A stretch of DNA of 51,261 nt. Source: Aureococcus anophagefferens. Its lineage: Eukaryota; Sar; Pelagophyceae; Pelagomonadales; Pelagomonadaceae. The notes under the pieces were generated by a model. The model saw only the letters and a list, made by a program, of their open reading frames with translations. It ran no database searches and had not been told where the DNA came from. Numbering within the stretch: position 1 is the first letter of the stretch; every line of letters starts with the position of its first letter. Below are positions 44,506 through 51,261 of this stretch, piece by piece. The position numbers were made by a program, and so were the translations under genes. The stretch covers positions 135,108-186,368 of the forward strand of contig NW_008705575.1 in the NCBI RefSeq assembly GCF_000186865.1, written 5' to 3'.

Positions 44506-46618
44506 TTACGCGGCCGAGGGGAACCGGTTCGCGGGCCCCTCGGGCGCGGCGGGCAGCGGGCTGTGCTTCGGCGACCGCGGCGGCGCGGCCGGCGTCTCGC
44601 CGTCGCGGCGGCTCGGCGACGCCGCGGGCGACCGCCGCGGCGACTCGAAGAGGCCGCGCTCCGTCGCGCGGCGGCTGATGGGCAGCATGCCCCCGGCGGA
44701 CTTGGGGATGGCCTCGTAGAGGCCCTCGATGCGCCGCTCGTCCTCGACGTCCGCGCGCAGCTGCATCTTGCGCTTCTCGGCCGTGATCGCCTCCCGGAGC
44801 AGCTTCGCCGTCGCGCCCGTCCGCGGCGACAGCTCCGCGACGACGCGCAGCGGCCCGCCGCCCCAGGAGTCCGTGCCCGTGGACCCCGTCTCGAGGCGGT
44901 AGAGCGGCGCGGACCGGCGCACGGCCTCGCTGTCCGTCGCCGCGTGCGCGTTCTCGCGCCGGTTCGGCTCCACGCGCGCGCCGACGATGGACGGCCGCAC
45001 GGAGATCGTCGACCGGTACTTCTCGTCGGAGATGACGTTGGGCGTGAAGAAGGAGTTGTCCCAGCCCGGCCGCCCCGCCGTCGGCCCGGACCGCCGGGGC
45101 TCCGGCGCCTCGACGTACGCGTAGATCGCGTTCCGCTCGTGGTGCGCGTCGTAGCCTAGGAAGCAAAACTATGCAACCCGACGTCAATGGGCGCGTCATC
45201 GAACGGATTGGGACGCTTCGGCGCTCCGTCGAGCGCTCGACGAGAGCGAACGACTCGTCCAAACATCGGCCGATTCGACCGAGTTCTTCTGAAGTCTGGT
45301 CAGGACCCCCGGAACCAGTGGGTGATTTCCGGCACGGGTCGTCGCGGCCGCCGCTGCCGAAGCTGCCGAAGGAGTTGCCGTGCTGGCGCGTGCGGTCCGG
45401 CCGGTCGAGGCGCCTGCGCAGGTCCTCGCCGACCTGGGACCGCTTGTCGAGCGCCGCGGAGACGCAGGCGACGTAGGGGTCGTAGGCGTCGACGGACGCC
45501 GCGAGCTCCTCGAGCGGCGGCCGGCGCCTGCCGGCCGCGCGGAGCGCGCCGTAGTCGAGCGACGCGTCCGCCGCGGGGTCCGGCGCCGGCGCGCCGCCGA
45601 GCAGGTCCCGCAGCGCCGCGGGCCGCAGGCCCACGCGGCCGGGCCCGGAGACGCCGTCGATGGCGACGCCGTCGCGCGCGGCGCGCTTCGCCGCGGCGCG
45701 CGCGCGCGACCGCCGCCGCGCCTTGCGGTCCTTCGAGAGGTCGAGCGTCGCGTGCGCGTGGAGCCGCGGCAGGCTCCAGGGCCGGTGGCGCCCGCTGTCG
45801 AAGTCGAGGCCGCCCGCGACGCGGCTCGCCGTCTCGACCTGGCTCAGGTAGGGCGCGAGGCTCGGCGCGTCGTCGGCGTCGCCCGCGGCGCCGCGCGGCG
45901 CCCCGGGCGCCGCCGACGCCGATTTGAAGCTGTACATGGACGTGAGCGACTTGGCCGCGCCGAGCCGGTCGATGGAGAGCGACCCGCCGAACATGTCGAG
46001 CTGCTTCTCCGCGAGACCGCGGCGCGGGCTCCGGCCGACGGCGTCCGCCGCGCGCCGCGGGTCCTCGAGCGCGCGCCTCACGGCGGCGGCGACGTCGCGC
46101 GCGTCGTGGACGGACCCGTCGCGCGCGAGGAGCTCGCGGCAGGCCTCCGCGAGGAGCGCGGCCTCGAAGTCCGTCGCGTCCGCGCCGCGGTCGCGCCTGA
46201 GCGATGCAACGTCGCTTCAACGTGAGCGTTCCGCGCGCGCGCGTTCCAATGAAAGCATCCACGCTTCGGGAGCGTTCCAAGAGATGATCGCTCGTCCAAA
46301 AATCAGCCGAAACGAGTGGAACACGGCCGAGAAGCTGGGAATTTCGCACCCTTTTCCTGCCCGGCGGTCGCGCCGCGGCGCGTCGAAGGACTTGGACCGG
46401 ACGACGTCGGCGGCCGTGAGGCGGCTCGCCTGCGGGTTCCGGTTTTTGGCGACCATGACGCGCTGGTCCTCGAGCTGCTTCTCCGCGAGGAAGGGGTCCA
46501 GGAACTCGTCCTCGACGCGCAGCGTCTTCCATCGCCGCCGCTCGTATTCGCCGGGCTCGAGCAGGTGGCAGATGGGCAGCAGCGTCGACTGCGGCGGGTT
46601 CGGGTTCAGCGCCGTCAT
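44506..46618 (-). CDS. Hypothetical protein with two introners
   Basis: Exons 46618-46374, 46196-45346 and 45155-44506 (1746 nt, 581 residues). I do not recognise a family. Features: a short conserved-looking start (LEPGEYERRRWKTLRVEDEF), basic helices (DRKARRRSRARAAAKRAARD), a Ser/Gly stretch (GNSFGSFGSGGR), YDAHHERNAIYAYVEAPEPR, WDNSFFTPNVISDEKYRSTI, and a Ser/Pro-rich tail with SPRRSPAASPSRRDG motifs. Likely a cytoskeletal or ciliary-type scaffold by composition only. The frame is restored exactly by removing A10 and B4, which supports the exon model. Confidence 0.75.
45156..45337 (-). mobile_element. Introner element, family A (copy A10, degraded)
   Basis: 182 bp, the most diverged of the recognisable A copies. 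In the gene sense it starts CCGTGCCGGAAATCACCCACTGG and ends GCTTCCTAG; the inverted ends are no longer well paired. The duplicate is GCGACGAC in the intron and GCTACGAC in the exon (7 of 8). Donor GC, acceptor AG, phase 1; splicing restores SGGRYDAHHE. Confidence 0.85.
46197..46363 (-). mobile_element. Introner element, family B (copy B4, shortened)
   Basis: 167 bp with internal deletions; one inverted end has decayed to CGATCGCTCAG-like sequence but still ends in AG. The flanking direct repeat is 10 bp, GCGCGACCGC in the gene sense (46364-46373 and 46187-46196). Donor GC, acceptor AG, phase 2; splicing restores SFDAPRRDRGADA. Confidence 0.88.
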
Positions 46619-46873
46619 CGCCGAGGCCGGCGAAAGGGATCACGGCGGGAGGCGCGTCGGAGCGCGAGCGGCCGTCTATAGCCGCGTTGGCAGCCGCGGC
46701 CGCGCTTTGCCGTATCCTGCGGCCCGGGGAAACGCCAACTGCAACCAGGGCCATCACGACCGGCGCCGCTTTGCGAAGTCTTACTTTGCTCCGGACCGCC
46801 GGGACCGCGCCGGATCGCTCCGGGCCGCCGCCGGGATCCTGGCGGCGCCGGCCCTATCATCACGCGCCCGGGC

Positions 46874-49336
46874 TTACTTGAGCACGTACGTCGCCGTCCG
46901 CGGGAAGAGGTCGTAGCGCGGCCCCTCGCGGGGGTCCTCGACGTCCCAGACCTCGTCGTCCGCGTCGTCCGCGTCGACGGTCATCGCGGACCGCACGAGC
47001 ACGCACCGCTTCGCGGACAGGTCCAGCTCGCGCGCCGTCGCCTCCGGCGGGAGCACGTAGCGCGCCCGGCCCGCGCGGTTGCCGTCGGCGAAGGCGCCGT
47101 CGGCGACGAGGGGGCAGAGGCGGCACCAGTCGACGTCGGGCACGTACTGGTGCACGAACCAGAAGGTCGTCTCCGCGTAGCACGGCGGCTGGTCGACGAG
47201 GACGACGACGGCCTCGTAGAGCTTCGCGTCCGACGGCCGGCGCCGCCGCGCCGCGAAGCAGAGGTCCTCGCGCCGCCGCTTGTAGTCGTCGGCGTCGTCG
47301 ACGAGGCGGCGGCGCCGCGGCGGCGGCGCCGCGCGGCCGCGGTCCGCGACGTCGCGGCGCTCCGCCACCAAACGCCGGAGCTCCGGCGACCGGTCGAGGA
47401 GCGGACGCCGCGGCTCGAGGCCGACCACGACCCCGTGGCGCTCCTCGTAGCGCTCGCGCGCGCGCTCGTAGGCGACCTCGGCCTCGGCCGCGCCGGGGAA
47501 GAGGCCGAGGTAGTCGCTGTTGCCGCCCGCGGCGAACTTGGCCGCGAAGCCGCGGCCCCGGGGCACGACGCCCCGGGGCAGCGCGGGGAGCCACTTTTCT
47601 GAGGCCGCGGCTCGCCTCTCCCGCTCCCCCTCCGCCGGCGCCGCCGCGGGCCGCTTCAGGTCCAGGGCCATCATGTAGCAGGGGTACTGGTCCTCGACGG
47701 GCGTGTCCGGGAAGGACCAGACGCAGAGGCCCATGACGTCGTCGTCGCCGTCCGCCGCCGCGGCGAGCTCCTCCGGTGACGCCGGCGGCCCCGCGAACGC
47801 GGCCTCCGCGGGCCGCTCGCGCTTCCAGCGCCGGAGCGCGGCGAGCGCGCGGTCGCGGAAGCGGAGGCACGCGTCGTGCCAGGGGTTGCCCGGCGGGTTG
47901 TAGCGGAGGCAGTTGCCGTAGATGAGCGCGAGGTCGCGCTCGACGGCGGCCAAAGACCCGTAAGCGCCCGCGACGACCTTCCGCCGCATCGTCCCAAAGT
48001 CCATGGGCTGCGCGACGACGTCGAGGTAGTCCGTGACCAGGGTGGTATCTACCGGTTCTTGAAACACCCGGTTCGCGTCGCAGTCGCTGAGCCGCTTCAC
48101 CAATCCGAACAGCGCCTTGCGGAACGCGTAGCACCGCTCTCCCCGCGACGCCGCGGGCTTCGAGGCGCCGGCTTCCCCGGCGTCGGCCGCGGCGTGGCGC
48201 GCGAGGACGCCGACGCGGACGAAGCCCAGCGCCTCGTAGAAGGGCACGGCGCCGTCCGTCGCCTGGAGGACGACGTAGTCGTAGTTGGGCCGTTCCCGCC
48301 GGAGCGCCTCGAGCCCGAGCGCGAGCAGCGGCGCGCCGGCGCCGAGGCCGCCCAGCAGGCTCACCTCGGCGACGGTCGGGAAGACGACGCCCTCCGTCTC
48401 CGGGTCGCCGGCCCGGGGCTGGCGCTCGAGCGCCTCCGCGAGCGCGCCGCCGTCGACGGCGCGGTCGCGGACGTCGTCGGCCGTGATGCCCGCCTTGGGG
48501 CTTTTGGAGTCGAAGCGCAGGTAGGGCGCCCAGGTCGTGAACGTCGTCATGACGAGGAAGCCCTGGAGCCAGCCCTCGGCTTCGGTCCGCACCTCGTAGC
48601 CCCACATGGGGTCGTCGACGTCGAGCCGGTCGCACATGTACTCGAGCATGAGGGGCTTGGCGTCGTGGGGCGCCGCCGGCGGCGGGCCGCACGCGCGGCC
48701 CCGGCCGCGCCAGGCCGCCTCGCCGCAGAGCGTCAGCATCTCCGCGAGATCGCTCGAGAACGTCTCGCGGCTCCGCGCCTCGGGCACGGTGACGACGACG
48801 GAGCCCGCGAGGTCGCGGGCCGCCGACGGCACGACCTCGAAGTCGTAGGGCACGCTCGCGAGGGCGGGCCGCGCGTGGCGCGTCGCCATCATCTCGAGGT
48901 CGTCGCGCGCGAGCCGCGGCGCGTCGCCGCGCGGGCTCCGGCCGCCGGCGGCCGCCGCGCGCCGCGGGAACGCGGGCGAGCCGCCGCCGACGGACCGCCG
49001 CCGCGGGCTCGCGGCGGCGCCGTCGCCGGCCGTGCGCTGCCGCTTCGCCGCCGGCGACGGCGCCGGCGCGGGCGCCGGCGCGGGCGGCGCGCGCGGCGCG
49101 GGCGGCGCGGAGACCGCGGCCGCGAAGCGGTGAGCCGTCGCGGGCGGCGCCGCGGGCCGCGCCGGCGGCGCCGCGGGCTCGACGGGTTGCGCCGCCGGCG
49201 CCGGCGGCGCTGGCGCCGCGGGCTTCACGGGCTGCGCCGGGGCCGTGGGAAGGTTGTTGTTTTGCTTGTTCGCGAAGGGCTCGCGCGCGGGCGGGCTCTT
49301 CTTCTTGAAGAACGAGAAGAGGGACTGCTGCTTCAT
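46874..49336 (-). CDS. GNAT acetyltransferase with bromodomain and N-terminal PIP box
   Basis: 820 codons from the ATG at 49336. Residues 3-10 (QQSLFSFF) are a canonical PCNA-interacting PIP box. A Pro/Ala-rich linker of about 120 residues follows. A GNAT-like core lies at about 230-380 (GWLQGFLVMTTFTTWAPYL, AEVSLLGGLGAGAPLLALG, TDGAVPFYEALGFVRVG). A bromodomain follows at about 425-500 (VTDYLDVVAQPMDFGTMRRK, YGNCLRYNPPGNPWHDACL), with the Asn-x-x-x-Asn acetyl-lysine pocket region. The C-terminal 300 residues are partly basic and contain an AP2/ERF-like piece (GRGFAAKFAAGGNSDYLGLF). The order resembles GCN5/PCAF histone acetyltransferases but with a replication-clamp link, suggesting chromatin acetylation at replication forks. 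Confidence 0.8.
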   Translation of the reverse strand: MKQQSLFSFFKKKSPPAREPFANKQNNNLPTAPAQPVKPAAPAPPAPAAQPVEPAAPPARPAAPPATAHRFAAAVSAPPAPRAPPAPAPAPAPSPAAKRQRTAGDGAAASPRRRSVGGGSPAFPRRAAAAGGRSPRGDAPRLARDDLEMMATRHARPALASVPYDFEVVPSAARDLAGSVVVTVPEARSRETFSSDLAEMLTLCGEAAWRGRGRACGPPPAAPHDAKPLMLEYMCDRLDVDDPMWGYEVRTEAEGWLQGFLVMTTFTTWAPYLRFDSKSPKAGITADDVRDRAVDGGALAEALERQPRAGDPETEGVVFPTVAEVSLLGGLGAGAPLLALGLEALRRERPNYDYVVLQATDGAVPFYEALGFVRVGVLARHAAADAGEAGASKPAASRGERCYAFRKALFGLVKRLSDCDANRVFQEPVDTTLVTDYLDVVAQPMDFGTMRRKVVAGAYGSLAAVERDLALIYGNCLRYNPPGNPWHDACLRFRDRALAALRRWKRERPAEAAFAGPPASPEELAAAADGDDDVMGLCVWSFPDTPVEDQYPCYMMALDLKRPAAAPAEGERERRAAASEKWLPALPRGVVPRGRGFAAKFAAGGNSDYLGLFPGAAEAEVAYERARERYEERHGVVVGLEPRRPLLDRSPELRRLVAERRDVADRGRAAPPPRRRRLVDDADDYKRRREDLCFAARRRRPSDAKLYEAVVVLVDQPPCYAETTFWFVHQYVPDVDWCRLCPLVADGAFADGNRAGRARYVLPPEATARELDLSAKRCVLVRSAMTVDADDADDEVWDVEDPREGPRYDLFPRTATYVLK

Positions 49337-49589
49337 TTCCGAGGATGCCTTCGCGTGTGTCGGCAAGGGCCGAAGACCGCGCGTCGGGCTGGTGCCAGGT
49401 CGAGGCAGGCTCAGTCTGCGCCCATGCGATTTGAATCACCGGCCCCGGGTCAAGCTTCATCAACATCGTTTGTCGCGGCCCGCCTAGGAATTCCTAGCAG
49501 GCCTCCTAGACCTTCCTAGGCCCCTCCTTGGGCACCATGTCGGCGATGCCCCATTTTAACGGGCCACTCCCCGCGCACCCACCCCCCCC

Positions 49590-50102
49590 TCAGGGCGAGG
49601 TCAGGCGCTGGGCCTGGTGGTTCGCGTCGCGGACCATGAGGAGGAAGTCGCTCATCTGCTCCACGGAGAGCGTGAGCGTCGCGGCGTCGTCGCGGGGCGC
49701 GGCGCCGCGGCCGTCGCCGGCGCCGTCCGCGGCGAGGCGCAGGGTCACGTAGTAGACGGGGACGAGCTTCGGCGCGCCGTCGGACGCGCGGACGACGTAG
49801 TCGAGGCGCCAGTCGAGGCCCGCGAGCCGCGGGAGCGGCGCGGCGCCGACGGCCGCGAGCGCGGCGCGGAGGTCCGCGCGGCGGCCGCCGTAGGCCTCGC
49901 TCCCCGCCGCGCTGCCCGCGGCGTCGAGGCCGCCCTCCTCGAGGGCCGCGGCCGCCGCGGCGACGCCCGCGTCGACGCGCGCGAGGTCCAGCTCCGCGGC
50001 CGTCGCCGCCAGCGACCCCTGGGCGTGCCACGCCGCGGCGCCCGCCGCCCCGGAGCTCCGCGCGAGCGCCGCCGCGTCGTAGAGCTCCGACATGGACGCC
50101 AT
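49590..50102 (-). CDS. COMM-domain protein (COMMD family)
   Basis: 170 codons from the ATG at 50102 (a second ATG lies at 50093). The N-terminal 90 residues are helical and Ala-rich. The C-terminal 75 residues match a COMM domain: LPRLAGLDWRLDYVVRASDG, KLVPVYYVTLRLA and LTLSVEQMSDFLLMVRDANH. COMMD proteins form hetero-oligomers in the Commander complex with CCDC22/CCDC93 and the retriever subunits for endosomal recycling. Which COMMD paralogue it is cannot be settled by eye. Confidence 0.8.
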   Translation of the reverse strand: MASMSELYDAAALARSSGAAGAAAWHAQGSLAATAAELDLARVDAGVAAAAAALEEGGLDAAGSAAGSEAYGGRRADLRAALAAVGAAPLPRLAGLDWRLDYVVRASDGAPKLVPVYYVTLRLAADGAGDGRGAAPRDDAATLTLSVEQMSDFLLMVRDANHQAQRLTSP

Positions 50103-50168
50103 CGCGGCGGCGGGCGCGGCCGGCGGATGGGCTGCCTCTCGCACCGGCGGCGGCCGCTCTCCGGTCGG

Positions 50169-50421
50169 CTCGTGCAACCCGTTAGTCCGTTAGGGCGTTA
50201 TTGGCCTCGGACGGTCGCCCGCTAACGGGCGTTAGGTCGTTATTGGCTTTTTAAGGATCGGGTGGCTGGGTGTTATGGGTGTTATCGAGAATTTTCGCCA
50301 GGGTGTTATTGATTTTGAAAAATCGAGTGGCTGCCATCGGCAGGGTGTTATTAGTGTTATTTGATTGGCTAGCTAGGGTGTTATCGCGTTATTGCTAACT
50401 AGCTGTAACGGGTTGCACGAG
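50169..50421. mobile_element. MITE-like AT-rich element with 16-bp inverted ends
   Basis: CTCGTGCAACCCGTTA at 50169-50184 is repeated as the exact reverse complement at 50406-50421. The 253-bp unit is AT-rich relative to the genome and full of GTGTTAT/GCGTTATT motifs. No clear target duplication flanks it and no ORF is inside. It lies just upstream of the COMMD start codon and may serve as, or disturb, its promoter. It is unrelated in sequence to the introners. Confidence 0.65.
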
Positions 50422-50464
50422 TCTACTCCGGGCTCTGCTGCTGGGTGCAACTTTACTTGCGAAA

Positions 50465-50600
50465 GCCAACGTTAACATCTCGAGCCAACGTTAACATCTC
50501 GCGCCAGACGTCGATCGCCTCGAGGCGCGCCAAGGTCGATCGCTTCGAGGCGCGCCAACGTTAGCATCTCGCGCCAACGTCAACTTGCGACGCCAGGATC
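50465..50600. repeat. Mosaic tandem repeat (19-bp and about 26-bp units)
   Basis: GCCAACGTTAACATCTCGA is followed directly by GCCAACGTTAACATCTCGC (50465-50502). Two related units with GTCGATCGCCTCGAGGCGC follow (from 50503), then further GCCAACGTTAGCATCTCGC-type units. AACGTT and CTCGAG palindromes recur inside. No coding signal. Confidence 0.75.
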
Positions 50601-50631
50601 GACCTCGCCTCGAGCCTTACTCCGTAGGAGG

Positions 50632-50760
50632 GCGCGCGCGCCGCTTGTTCGGCGCGCGGGGAGGCGTGCGCGTCGGTCGCGCGCGCCGCTTGTTCGGCGC
50701 GCGGGGAGGCGTGCGCGTCGGGCGCGCGCGCCGCTTGTTCGGCGCGCGCGCGGGGGAGGG
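50632..50760. repeat. 45-bp tandem repeat, nearly three copies
   Basis: The marker CCGCTTGTTCGG recurs at 50641, 50686 and 50731, exactly 45 bp apart, with almost identical intervening sequence. The unit is 15 codons long and on the minus strand would read APNKRRARPTRTPPR, but the adjacent Cys-rich frame stops at 50802, so I treat it as 3' flanking sequence. Confidence 0.85.
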
Positions 50761-50801
50761 GGGGGGGGCGCCGCGCGCCTCGCGCGTCGTCGACGGCGGG
50801 C

Positions 50802-51178
50802 CTAGCAGTCGCAGTCGCCGACGTCGCGGAAGGTGCCGAAGCGGAGGCGGCGGCGGCGGCCCGCGCAGACCGCGGCGCAGTCGACCGACGGCTCGGCGGA
50901 CGGCGCGGCGGACGGCGAGTTGTCCTGCTCGAAGCCGCCGTCCTGCTCGACGATCGTCTCGGGGTCGCCGCCGCCGACCGGGGCCGTGTCGAGGTCGTCG
51001 GAAGGCTCCAGGGGGTCGTCGGACGGCTCCGACACCTCCTCGCAGGCGCCGTCGTCGCACTCGAAGGACACGACGCCCGAGAGGCAGGAGCCGTCGGCGC
51101 ACTCGAGGACGACGGTCGCGTCGACGCCGCGAGCGGCCGCCCCGCAGAGGGCCCGCCCCTTGTCGTCGACGAGAACGC
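50802..51178 (-). CDS. Cys-rich acidic protein, last exon (partial)
   Basis: A minus-strand frame ends at 50802 (RDVGDCDC) and can be followed upstream to a candidate acceptor AG at 51179-51180; beyond it the frame has a stop, so an upstream exon outside the window is likely. Visible features are two related units, VVLECADGSCLSG and VSFECDDGACEEV, then an acidic Ser/Asp/Pro stretch (SEPSDDPLEPSDDLD) and a C-terminal CAAVCAGRRRRLRFGTF. It may be an extracellular or lumenal Cys-rich protein. No family recognised. Confidence 0.45.
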
Positions 51179-51261
51179 CTAGACCACATCCTCATCTCGC
51201 GTGTCCGCGCTACTTCCCCAGCTCGCTGCGGGGGAGCACAGGACGCCAAGGACACTCCCCC

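Noticed and set aside
50465..50600. CRISPR-like array
   Set aside because: Units are contiguous and mosaic with no unique spacers, and the genome is eukaryotic.
50617..51255. Long Arg-rich minus-strand frame covering the right end
   Set aside because: It overlaps the Cys-rich frame in another phase and consists mainly of Arg/Pro repeats from the 45-bp array.

Overview
The window is very GC-rich nuclear eukaryotic DNA. Genes lie on both strands and are packed tightly: several convergent pairs end within 2 to 41 bp of each other, and start codons of divergent pairs can be about 80 bp apart. Protein families are eukaryotic (kinesin, CKS1, MAP3K, U-box, COMM domain, UFSP-type peptidase, Mpv17, cyclic-nucleotide-gated-type channel), and some N-termini look like signal or plastid-targeting leaders. 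The decisive clue to the organism is 14 copies of short terminal-inverted-repeat elements that sit inside coding regions, make 8-bp target duplications and behave exactly as introns. This matches the introner elements described by Huff et al. (2016) in the pelagophyte alga Aureococcus anophagefferens, so I infer that species or a close relative. One 664-base run of N shows this is a draft assembly.

Layout. 1-10.5 kb: the start of a secreted VWA protein (-), a large secreted TIG/FN3/legume-lectin-like protein (-), a U-box protein (+), a PX/DysF protein (-) and a DCC-thioredoxin plus HTTM membrane protein (-). 10.9-17.9 kb: a kinesin (+) whose 3' part appears split by a 1.19-kb copy of the neighbouring LRR locus, the intact LRR gene (-), and a small membrane protein with a frameshift (+). 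17.9-22.7 kb: an adenylation/carrier/acyltransferase-3 fusion (-) and an Mpv17-family protein (+). 23-31.4 kb: a basic 959-residue protein (+), an AttH/CrtC-like secreted protein (+), CKS1 (-) and a MAP3K (+). 31.5-36.3 kb: a broken WD40 gene (-), a sulfotransferase (-), an AT-rich orphan ORF (+), a GNAT (-) and a small hypothetical (+). 36.5-39.4 kb: a CNG/EAG-type channel with three introners (+). 39.4-46.6 kb: a C78 peptidase (-), a basic hypothetical (-), a YHS-domain membrane protein (+), a class-3 lipase (+) and a 581-residue hypothetical with two introners (-). 46.9-51.2 kb: a PIP-box/GNAT/bromodomain protein (-), a COMM-domain protein (-), a MITE-like element, tandem repeats and a partial Cys-rich gene (-).

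The introners are the main system. There are ten copies of a CTGTGTG-type family (A) and four of a CAGGGCAG-type family (B), which share a central core. Removing element plus one target duplicate restores the reading frame exactly. In each of the seven genes that can be fully joined, the exon sum is a multiple of three; the kinesin, whose 3' end is disrupted, keeps its frame across its introner junction. The element supplies the 3' AG and the duplicated host sequence supplies the 5' donor, which here is GC in ten of 14 cases. Copies work in either orientation. One further intron looks like an old introner that has drifted to host base composition. The genes are otherwise unrelated housekeeping and accessory genes; I see no pathway cluster.
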